Source: an uncultured Dehalococcoidia bacterium
GTDB lineage: Bacteria > Chloroflexota > Dehalococcoidia > Lucifugimonadales > CATOSD01
Assembly (NCBI GenBank): GCA_951812395.1
Contig: CATOSD010000001.1
Span: 1,833,108 to 1,897,107 of the forward strand
Direction of reading: 5' to 3'
Length of the DNA: 64,000 nt
The notes under the pieces were generated by a model that saw nothing but the letters and a program-made list of their open reading frames with translations, made no database searches and was not told the origin of the DNA. Positions within the stretch are counted from its first letter, which is position 1; each line of letters opens with the position of its first letter. Positions 57,040-64,000 of this stretch are shown one piece after another. The position numbers were made by a program, and so were the translations under genes.

Positions 57040-58902
57040 CCCAAATCCACCGCCTAACCGCGGCGGGGGGGGGGTGTGGTGGGTTGGCGAGGGTGAATGT
57101 GCGTTTTGGGGCCGGTCAGTTGGCGTGGGGAAGGTCGATGCGACGGTCTGGGGGCGTGAGGCGGTTCCTGAGAGGGTAGTTGGAGGGTTTTGGGCGAGTT
57201 TCGGACACGGCGAAGCCGACGACTTCGGTTCAGTCGCCTCGAGTGTGGGTGGATTCCTGAGGAGAATCAGGCCCGGAGCGGCGTGTTTGCCAGAGCGTGT
57301 ATCCTGCGTTGCGCACTCACGAGCAGGTCATGGGTTGGGTGTCCTCTCGCGAGACGGATGATGAGCCTCCTTGCGTGTCTGACCACTCGCCCCGCAACGC
57401 AGATTACGCCGAAGCGCACCGCCTTCAGACGCTTGCTCACCCACTCTTCCCCCAACACCAGCCGCTTCATCGCTGAGTTCAGATTGAACGCCAACACCAC
57501 TATCGCCCACCACGCCGCGTTCGACCCGAACTTCCCCGACGGCAGCCTGCCCCCCGCAAGGTCCTCCTTCAGCACCGAATGCACCTCCTCACCCTTGCCA
57601 CACCTCTGCCTGTACCACCGGACCAACTCATCCCCAGGCAACTCTCGGTTCGTCACCATCCCCGTCACTTTGTACAATTTGCCATCTCCCATCTCCATAA
57701 TGGGAACCGACAACTTCTCCCCATCCATGTCGAACAGCGGCGGGTTCGGCATACGCTCCCTTATCGCGATGAACCTGTAGTCGGGACTGTTCTTGCTGTA
57801 TCCCGTCCAACTGGTCACGTAGCACACCTCGGCGTACTGCTGTCTTGTGGCCTCTCGTTGCTCACCCTCTGTCCTGTACAGGTCGTGCCATCCTTCCTCC
57901 TCTACCTCACTCACCGCCGCCCTGAACTCAGCCATCACGTTCACTCCCACACAGAACTCGATCACTCCGAACCGCTCATCCCTTCCCTCGGCGCAGTACT
58001 TCAATAGCTCCTTCTGGTAGCCCGCCGAGTCAGACCTCATCATCACCTTGCTCACCCCTGAGGGCAAACACTTAAGCGACTCCTTCAACACCCTGAGCTG
58101 TTCGTAGCCCGCGTTCACGTTGCCGTCTCTGAACTCGGAGTGCACCACAAGGTCCGCCTCATGCCAGTAGGTGGTCAACGGCTGGTACGCCTTGTGCTTT
58201 TTGTAGCAGAAGCACGCCTGCCGCTTGTGCGTCCCTATCAGCGTGGCGTCCATGTCCAATGTCGCTTCGGTGTGTCCTGAATGGCCTCCCGCGAACCTCA
58301 CCAGGTCCGCGTTGACCTTCCCAAGCCCTCTCAGCGCGTCGTTGGCCGCCGGTATGAACGCCTTGCGAGACCGTCTCCCGGCCTCCTCAGCCTCGTCGTG
58401 GAAACGGTCCAGATACCTGAACACCGCCGTGGGCGACGGCACAGTGCGGCTACGCTCCTTACGCCACCTTCTGAGCTGCGCCCTGCGCTCTGCCCGCCGC
58501 ACTCCGTGAGTCTCCGCGGTGAGCAGCGCCCTGCCCAGCCCCTCGTCCTTCTCCAGCAGCCGCAGGTCATCCACCGACTCACCACCGGCCAGGTTGAGCA
58601 TCACAAGCGCCGTCACATTCTGGGCGTCCGTCCACCCCTGTGTGCCCTCTCTCACTCCCACGTGACGGCGCACCGACTGCCCCAGTCGCGCAACAAACGC
58701 CAGGTCCAGGTATGCCGGCAACCCCGACAACGCCGTCATACCAGTAGACTCGGTCTCCTCTGCGTAGTGGAAAGGAAGCGTTGCTTGCTGCATAATAGTC
58801 GCACCTCGTTGGTGATGGGTTGTTGTTGTTACCTACCATCATAGCCGGCTTTACAGCCGGCTCCAACGAGGCCTTCCTTTGCAACTAGGCGGTGGATTTG
58901 GG
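57040..58902 (-). mobile_element. IS1380-family insertion sequence, copy B
   Basis: This 1863-bp element has matching CCCAAATCCACCGCCTA ends at both termini. It lies head-to-tail with copy C, separated by only CCTA. The left flank of B (AGGC) equals the right flank of C (AGGC), so the pair may have a shared 4-bp duplication. The G-tract near its left end is 10 long, against 9 in A and 16 in C, accounting exactly for the length differences. Confidence 0.93.
57267..58793 (-). CDS. IS1380-family transposase, copy B
   Basis: This 508-residue transposase has the same D182/D255/E402-403 set as copy A. It differs by a handful of residues (YWHEADL, LKCLPSGVS, VPIMEMGDG, RRLIIRL). The frame is intact, so it is potentially active. 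Confidence 0.92.
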   Translation of the reverse strand: MQQATLPFHYAEETESTGMTALSGLPAYLDLAFVARLGQSVRRHVGVREGTQGWTDAQNVTALVMLNLAGGESVDDLRLLEKDEGLGRALLTAETHGVRRAERRAQLRRWRKERSRTVPSPTAVFRYLDRFHDEAEEAGRRSRKAFIPAANDALRGLGKVNADLVRFAGGHSGHTEATLDMDATLIGTHKRQACFCYKKHKAYQPLTTYWHEADLVVHSEFRDGNVNAGYEQLRVLKESLKCLPSGVSKVMMRSDSAGYQKELLKYCAEGRDERFGVIEFCVGVNVMAEFRAAVSEVEEEGWHDLYRTEGEQREATRQQYAEVCYVTSWTGYSKNSPDYRFIAIRERMPNPPLFDMDGEKLSVPIMEMGDGKLYKVTGMVTNRELPGDELVRWYRQRCGKGEEVHSVLKEDLAGGRLPSGKFGSNAAWWAIVVLAFNLNSAMKRLVLGEEWVSKRLKAVRFGVICVAGRVVRHARRLIIRLARGHPTHDLLVSAQRRIHALANTPLRA

Positions 58903-58906
58903 CCTA

Positions 58907-60775
58907 CCCAGATCCACCGCCTAACCGCGGCGGGGGGGGGGGGGGGGTGTGGTGGGTTGGCGAGGGTGAATGTGCGTTTTGGGGCCGGTCAGTTGGCGTG
59001 GGGAAGGTCGATGCGACGGTCTGGGGGCGTGAGGCGGTTCCTGAGAGGGTAGTTGGAGGGTTTTGGGCGAGTTTCGGACACGGCGAAGCCGACGACTTCG
59101 GTTCAGTCATCTCGAGTGTGGGTGGATTCCTGAGGAGAATCAGGCCCGGAGCGGCGTGTTTGCCAGAGCGTGTATCCTGCGTTGCGCACTCACGAGCAGG
59201 TCATGGGTTGGGTGTCCTCTCGCGAGACGGATGATGAGCCTCCTTGCGTGTCTGACCACTCGCCCCGCAACGCAGATTACGCCGAAGCGCACCGCCTTCA
59301 GACGCTTGCTCACCCACTCTTCCCCCAACACCAGCCGCTTCATCGCTGAGTTCAGATTGAACGCCAACACCACTATAGCCCACCACGCCGCGTTCGACCC
59401 GAACTTCCCCGACGGCAGCCTGCCCCCCGCAAGATCCTCCTTCAGCACCGAATGGACCTCCTCCCCTTTGCCGCACCTCTGCCTGTACCACCGGACCAAC
59501 TCATCCCCAGGCAGCTCTCGGTTCGTCACCATCCCTGTCACTTTGTACAATTTGCCATCCCCCATCTCCATAACGGGAACCGACAGCTTCTCCCCATCCA
59601 TGTCGAACAGCGGCGGGTTCGGCATACGCTCCCTTATCGCGATGAACCTGTAGTCGGGACTGTTCTTGCTGTATCCCGTCCAACTGGTCACGTAGCACAC
59701 CTCGGCGTACTGCTGTCTTGTGGCCTCTCGTTGCTCACCCTCTGTCCTGTACAGGTCGTGCCATCCTTCCTCCTCTACCTCACTCACCGCCGCCCTGAAC
59801 TCGGCCATCACGTTCACTCCCACACAGAACTCGATCACTCCGAACCGCTCATCCCGCCCCTCGGCGCAGTACTTCAACAGCTCCTTCTGGTAGCCCGCCG
59901 AGTCAGACCTCATCATCACCTTGCTCACCCCTGGGGGCAGACACTCCAGCGACTCCTTCAACACCCTGAGCTGTTCGTAGCCCGCGTTCACGTTGCCGTC
60001 TCTGAACTCGGAGTGCACCACAAGGTCCGCCTCATACCAGTAGGTGGTCAACGGCTGGTACGCCTTGTGCTTTTTGTAGCAGAAGCACGCCTGCCGCTTG
60101 TGCGTCCCTATCAGCGTGGCGTCCATGTCCAATGTCGCTTCGGTGTGTCCTGAATGGCCTCCCGCGAACCTCACCAGGTCCGCGTTGACCTTCCCAAGCC
60201 CTCTCAGCGCGTCGTTGGCCGCCGGTATGAACGCCTTGCGAGACCGTCTCCCGGCCTCCTCAGCCTCGTCGTGGAAACGGTCCAGATACCTGAACACCGC
60301 CGTGGGCGACGGCACAGTGCGGCTACGCTCCTTACGCCACCTTCTGAGCTGCGCCCTGCGCTCTGCCCGCCGCACTCCGTGAGTCTCCGCGGTGAGCAGC
60401 GCCCTGCCCAGCCCCTCGTCCTTCTCCAGCAGCCGCAGGTCATCCACCGACTCACCACCGGCCAGGTTGAGCATCACAAGCGCCGTCACATTCTGGGCGT
60501 CCGTCCACCCCTGTGTGCCCTCTCTCACTCCCACGTGACGGCGCACCGACTGCCCCAGTCGCGCAACAAACGCCAGGTCCAGGTATGCCGGCAACCCCGA
60601 CAACGCCGTCATACCAGTAGACTCGGTCTCCTCTGCGTAGTGGAAAGGAAGCGTTGCTTGCTGCATAATAGTCGCACCTCGTTGGTGATGGGTTGTTGTT
60701 GTTACCTACCATCATAGCCGGCTTTACAGCCGGCTCCAACGAGGCCTCCTTTTGCAACTAGGCGGTGGATCTGGG
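58907..60775 (-). mobile_element. IS1380-family insertion sequence, copy C
   Basis: This 1869-bp element has CCCAGATCCACCGCCTA at both ends, the variant also seen at the right end of copy A. It begins 4 bases after the end of copy B. A 16-base G tract lies inside the left end. Confidence 0.93.
59140..60666 (-). CDS. IS1380-family transposase, copy C
   Basis: This intact 508-residue DDE transposase matches copy A through the central region (YWYEADL, LECLPPGVS, VPVMEM) but copy B at EAGRRSRK and RRLIIRL. It appears to be a mosaic of the other two. Confidence 0.92.
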   Translation of the reverse strand: MQQATLPFHYAEETESTGMTALSGLPAYLDLAFVARLGQSVRRHVGVREGTQGWTDAQNVTALVMLNLAGGESVDDLRLLEKDEGLGRALLTAETHGVRRAERRAQLRRWRKERSRTVPSPTAVFRYLDRFHDEAEEAGRRSRKAFIPAANDALRGLGKVNADLVRFAGGHSGHTEATLDMDATLIGTHKRQACFCYKKHKAYQPLTTYWYEADLVVHSEFRDGNVNAGYEQLRVLKESLECLPPGVSKVMMRSDSAGYQKELLKYCAEGRDERFGVIEFCVGVNVMAEFRAAVSEVEEEGWHDLYRTEGEQREATRQQYAEVCYVTSWTGYSKNSPDYRFIAIRERMPNPPLFDMDGEKLSVPVMEMGDGKLYKVTGMVTNRELPGDELVRWYRQRCGKGEEVHSVLKEDLAGGRLPSGKFGSNAAWWAIVVLAFNLNSAMKRLVLGEEWVSKRLKAVRFGVICVAGRVVRHARRLIIRLARGHPTHDLLVSAQRRIHALANTPLRA

Positions 60776-60850
60776 AGGCGCGGATGTTTTACAAATCCCG
60801 CGATGCCCCCGGAGGCTGTGTCAGAATACTAGGTGCACCCACAACCGTCG

Positions 60851-60868
60851 TTCCCGCGAAAGCGGGAA
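60851..60868. repeat. Palindromic REP-like repeat
   Basis: TTCCCGC-GAAA-GCGGGAA is a perfect 7-bp hairpin with ATCCAGGG after it. It is a pattern common in many bacterial intergenic spaces, and could serve as a transcription stop for the convergent neighbours. Confidence 0.5.
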
Positions 60869-60930
60869 TCCAGGGGCAGAGGGAATGTCTGGCTCGGCTA
60901 GGGAAACTGCTTTGGCCCGCGAGGCCAATG

Positions 60931-61896
60931 CTATCTGCTGCCCTCCAACCGTCTTAGTCCAACTGCCATTAGCCCTAAGCATTTTGCGCTGCCCCTGATC
61001 ACGACAAAGCAGACCGCGGCAGAAGCGCCTCCAAAAATCAGACAGATGACGATGAAGCCGCCAGCTATCGAGGCCATCGCCGCCCACGTCATGAGCGAAA
61101 TTGAAAGCCCCGCGCTAACTGCAATGATGAATGAAGTGGCTCCGATTACGCTCCACGACAAGACTACTGGCCACCAGCGGCCCTTGAATGCGCGAAATCT
61201 AAATGACCTGCTGCCGACACTCACCATAAGGACAACTGTAACTAGAGCGAACGCGAATTGAGTCAGGTCCGAAATCGAGTCCGCAACCAGGTCCGCAAAG
61301 AACTGGGGATTCTCGTACAAGCGGAAATGGAGCACGACCCAAGTAATGAGACCAACAATTGCCATAATCATCACACAAACGTAGCAATTGATGATTCGGC
61401 GTGCCCACTTCCGTTCTCGGTTCCACATCACAAAAGTCACGATTGGGATTGAGCCGTTTAGAAAAACCCATTCAATCCACGTTTCATTCTGGTCTGACAT
61501 AAACAGTCCCAGATTCATGAATCCGAGCAGAGCCAATGCTGCAACGAGGAACCCTGGCGTGCGCATGTGACCAATAGATTCACTTCCTCTCTGCAAACGC
61601 TCCTCCAAGGTTGAAGGAAGATACGGCATTGACCACGCCACATCATCTTTCATTCCCCAAACTATGCGAATTAGCACCTGAACTGCTATCTCGTCTGGCC
61701 TATGACCCTCCGCTCGAGAATCTTCAATATGCTCATGCAAGTCCGAGAGAACTTCTGCGCGCCGATTCTCCCGCTCATCCCTTGGAGCGGTTGAAGTGTA
61801 TAACCGAGTCCACAGCTTGGCGAATGATCTGGCTATTGACAATGCGAATGCCCGGATAACAACCATGAATACCACCGAAAGTATGATGCCGCTCAA
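60931..61896 (-). CDS. Multi-pass membrane protein of unknown function, PadR-linked
   Basis: This 321-residue protein has an N-terminal helix and a cytosolic segment with RENRRAEVLSDLHEHIEDSRAE. That segment resembles the helical prefix of permease-like proteins controlled by PadR regulators. About seven more helices follow (FLVAALALLGFMNLGLFM, VVLMVSVG, GGFIVICLIFGGASAAVCFV). The start is TTG at 61896, overlapping the PadR stop (TTGA). Function unknown; it is probably a membrane target of PadR control. Confidence 0.75.
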   Translation of the reverse strand: MSGIILSVVFMVVIRAFALSIARSFAKLWTRLYTSTAPRDERENRRAEVLSDLHEHIEDSRAEGHRPDEIAVQVLIRIVWGMKDDVAWSMPYLPSTLEERLQRGSESIGHMRTPGFLVAALALLGFMNLGLFMSDQNETWIEWVFLNGSIPIVTFVMWNRERKWARRIINCYVCVMIMAIVGLITWVVLHFRLYENPQFFADLVADSISDLTQFAFALVTVVLMVSVGSRSFRFRAFKGRWWPVVLSWSVIGATSFIIAVSAGLSISLMTWAAMASIAGGFIVICLIFGGASAAVCFVVIRGSAKCLGLMAVGLRRLEGSR

Positions 61897-62264
61897 CTTT
61901 GGATTGCCCAGCTTGGTCGAATCTGTGCACCACCGTTGCTACCTCCGGACAACTCCAAGGCTGCCGTTGCTCCAGCGGTTGTTCCAGTTGCGGTCAGCCT
62001 ATATAGCTTCCGTCGAGGCCGGTTCTCCTGTGCGGCAGCAAAAGGATCTTCCCAACGACTTCTGAGATACCCTTGTTTTTCTAATCTTCCAAGAGCTCGG
62101 TAAAGAGTTCCGTGGCCTGTGAGTAATCTGGCGTCCTTCTGCCACTTGACCTCCTTGGCGATTCGGAATCCGTGAAAATCCACGTCTCCACATTTGTGGA
62201 GTTCGAAGGCCGCAGCGAGAATCGACTGCTCTATCGGAATCAAGGCGCCTGCTTTTCGTCTCAT
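61893..62264 (-). CDS. PadR-family transcriptional regulator
   Basis: This 123-residue winged-helix regulator starts LIPIEQSILAAAFEL and carries the recognition region LLTGHGTLYRALGRLEKQGYL. RSRWEDP and RRKLYRLTATG follow, the hallmark PadR wing. It should bind its own promoter as a dimer and respond to an unknown ligand. Its stop overlaps the start of the membrane protein by 4 bases, so the two are translationally coupled. Confidence 0.88.
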   Translation of the reverse strand: MRRKAGALIPIEQSILAAAFELHKCGDVDFHGFRIAKEVKWQKDARLLTGHGTLYRALGRLEKQGYLRSRWEDPFAAAQENRPRRKLYRLTATGTTAGATAALELSGGSNGGAQIRPSWAIQS

Positions 62265-62512
62265 ATCATCAGAATAAGCAGATATATGCGTATTGTCAAG
62301 ACCTCTGCCAATCGAATGTGCGCCTTAGGCTACGGGCATCTCTTGAGAGCCACACCTCATACGGCCTCAGCAAGACGAGCGGTACAGGCATAGCAGCGTG
62401 TCATTCCCTTGGGCGCAGCATCGCCTCCCTAGCTGCTTGTTGTTGACCAAGGCCATTCGTAAACTGGGAATCACACCTTCTCTGAGGTCCCACGCCAACT
62501 TCTCCAAGGCTC

Positions 62513-62730
62513 TTGCAGTCTCCGCACATCCGTGCTACTCTCCCCACATGACAAACCCACACCGCAACTCGCCATCCACCGCGGCTCCCACCGGCGCCTC
62601 CCGCCGACCGTCCCATCTGCGACGCACAGAGGTGCTTTTCGGCCAGAAAACCGCCCCATGCGGCACTCACAACGCCGCAGATCGCCAGTACTCCCAGCTA
62701 CGAAGTGGAACAAAACGGAACAGAATGGAA
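62513..62730 (+). promoter_or_regulatory. Recurrent promoter-plus-leader element, copy 4
   Basis: TTGCAG (62513), a 17-base spacer ending CACATCCGTGC and TACTCT (62536) are followed about 145 bases later by CCCAGCTACGAA (62693). Three perfect 10-base-phased units come next (GGAACAAAAC, GGAACAGAAT, GGAACACATT). The HAD-mutL genes start about 175 bases downstream on the same strand, so this may be their leader. Confidence 0.55.
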
Positions 62731-62906
62731 CACATTTCGGCGAAACCCCCTCTCGTGGGCGGTCTCCGCACCCACACAATCGTCGTTCCAAACCCACGGC
62801 CGCAATCCGGCGACAGACTGGCCTCACCCACCATCCTGGCAACACCGCCGGTTTGCTGGTAACATTGACGTGCTTTAGCCCACCATGCCCGTGGCGGAGG
62901 TCTGAC

Positions 62907-63338
62907 CTGAATATCTTCTTTGACGTGGACTACACCCTGCAGTCTATGGACGGCAGCCTCAGACCCGGCGCCCGCGCTGTATTCGAACAACTCGTCAGCG
63001 ATGGCCACACAATCTTCATATGGTCAGGCGTAGGCCTCAGGACAGCGGATGTGGAGCGCCACGATCTGGAGGACCTGGTCTCGGGCGTGTACCAGAAACC
63101 GCTGGAGGACTTCGAGGCCGGTCTCGAGACGTTTGGCGTGCCGGTCCGCCCCGATTTCGTCATCGACGACTACCCTGAGATAGTGACCGAGTTCGGCGGG
63201 GTTGTCGCCCGGCCTTACTACTTCCGGCAGTTCAAGGACACCGAGATGGACCGCATCTACCAGATCGTCCGGGAGTACGTGGAGTACGGCTACTCCGACG
63301 AGGTGGGCTTCCGCCCGGGGGTCAACGGCGCGGGCTAG
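62907..63338 (+). CDS. HAD-like hydrolase-fold protein
   Basis: The conserved part begins NIFFDVDYTLQSMDG, with the HAD nucleophile motif DVDYT. FIWSGVGLRTADVERH (motif II region) and PDFVIDDYPEIVTEFGG follow (acidic motif IV-like). The track ORF starts 375 bases earlier in non-coding leader. The best start is a CTG at 62907 with GGAGG six bases upstream, giving 143 residues; a TTG upstream is possible. It is a short phosphatase-like protein of unknown substrate, 16 bases before mutL. Confidence 0.65.
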   Translation: MNIFFDVDYTLQSMDGSLRPGARAVFEQLVSDGHTIFIWSGVGLRTADVERHDLEDLVSGVYQKPLEDFEAGLETFGVPVRPDFVIDDYPEIVTEFGGVVARPYYFRQFKDTEMDRIYQIVREYVEYGYSDEVGFRPGVNGAG

Positions 63339-63354
63339 CCCCGGAGGGCGTCCC

Positions 63355-64000
63355 ATGACAATCCGCGTGCTCGCCCCCGACGTGGCGTCCAGAATCGCCG
63401 CAGGCGAGGTTGTTGAGCGCCCCGCGTCCGTCGTCAAGGAGCTCGTCGAGAACTCGCTGGACGCGGGCGCGTCAGACGTGTCGGTCCAGGTGCGCGGTGG
63501 CGGTGTGGACCGCATTCGCGTCGCGGACGACGGCGCCGGCATCCCGCCCGACGAAGTCGAGCTGGCCTTCCAGCGCTTCGCCACCAGCAAGCTGGAGACC
63601 GCGAGCGAGCTCGATTCAATAGCGTCGCTCGGCTTCCGCGGCGAAGCTCTCCCCAGCATCGCAGCCGTCTCGCGCGTCTCTATCGTGTCCCGCACCGCGG
63701 ACGAGGACGCCGGCACTCGCCTGGAGCTTGCCGGCGGACGGATCGTCGCCCGCGAGCGGCTGGGCGCGACGCAGGGCACCGCCATTGTCGTCGGGCGGCT
63801 CTTCGAGGACGTGCCCGCGCGCCGGAAGTTCCTGCGCTCCCCGGCCACCGAGAACTCCCGCATTCACACCGTCGTGGCCCGCTACGCCCTCGCCTACCCC
63901 CACGTGCGCTTTTCATTGGATACCGGCACCTCGTCCTCGTTCGCAACCCCCGGAAGCGGCAACGCCCGCGAGACCTTCGCCGCCGTGTACGGGCTGGACG
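63355..64000 (+). CDS. mutL: DNA mismatch repair protein MutL (N-terminal part, runs off right edge)
   Basis: This open frame of 215 residues shows the GHKL ATPase motifs of MutL: IAAGEVVERPASVVKELVEN, DDGAGI, ATSKL and SLGFRGEALPSIAAV. GTAIVVGRLFEDVPARRKFL follows. MutL couples MutS mismatch recognition to downstream repair. A GGAGGG ribosome site precedes the ATG. The C-terminal dimerisation/endonuclease region is outside the window. Confidence 0.95.
   Translation, partial: MTIRVLAPDVASRIAAGEVVERPASVVKELVENSLDAGASDVSVQVRGGGVDRIRVADDGAGIPPDEVELAFQRFATSKLETASELDSIASLGFRGEALPSIAAVSRVSIVSRTADEDAGTRLELAGGRIVARERLGATQGTAIVVGRLFEDVPARRKFLRSPATENSRIHTVVARYALAYPHVRFSLDTGTSSSFATPGSGNARETFAAVYGLD

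Noticed and set aside
57040-60775. IS1380 pair as a composite transposon
   Set aside because: Only four bases separate the two elements, so no cargo is carried.

Overview
The window looks like a GC-rich bacterial chromosome. I would place it in Chloroflexota (SAR202/Dehalococcoidia-like). This rests on gene content: a thrB-lysC pair, a D-amino-acid/amide catabolic island with three M19 peptidases, a DUF502 protein, many TTG/GTG starts, and short C/G-rich intergenic repeats. Heavy IS load plus giant cadherin-like proteins also resembles host-associated (for example sponge-symbiont) lineages. The taxonomy is inference; there is no rRNA or other marker gene in the window.

Region 1 (1-24.3 kb, minus strand) is a tandem array of four paralogous giant surface proteins. 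The first runs off the left edge, the second is cut in two by an IS5-family element, the third carries a 13-bp frameshifting deletion, and the fourth (2132 aa) is intact. The three visible C-termini carry an LPRTG sorting signal, a membrane segment and a basic tail, so they should be sortase-anchored wall proteins. All four genes share a conserved promoter. Two of the spacers contain the same cassette: an orphan addiction-module antitoxin, a truncated toxin and a conserved promoter-like element. One spacer cassette was later hit by an IS1380-family element, and the other preserves the empty target site.

Region 2 (24.3-37.4 kb, mostly plus strand) holds a universal stress protein, a DUF502 membrane protein, an EamA exporter, an amidohydrolase, an FAD oxidoreductase and a TauE-like permease. 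It also holds a thioredoxin-like lipoprotein whose first redox Cys codon is TGA followed by a hairpin, a strong selenoprotein candidate. A decayed ATPase/FtsX-type ABC transporter with frameshifts and stops follows.

Region 3 (37.5-56 kb) begins with threonine/lysine-pathway genes (homoserine kinase, aspartokinase), a family 2 glycosyltransferase, a lipoprotein and an Ntn-hydrolase. It continues with a ureohydrolase, an MFS exporter, a hydantoinase, an MmgE/PrpD protein and a minus-strand cluster of three M19 peptidase-like proteins, an N-acyl-D-amino-acid deacylase and an amidase. Together these suggest scavenging of D-amino acids, cyclic amides and peptides.

Region 4 (55.7-64 kb) has an orphan HigA antitoxin, an unknown zinc-ribbon-like protein, two tandem IS1380 copies, a PadR/membrane-protein operon, a HAD-like protein and the start of mutL. 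Short REP-like repeats are scattered through the window and in places have been absorbed into coding sequence.
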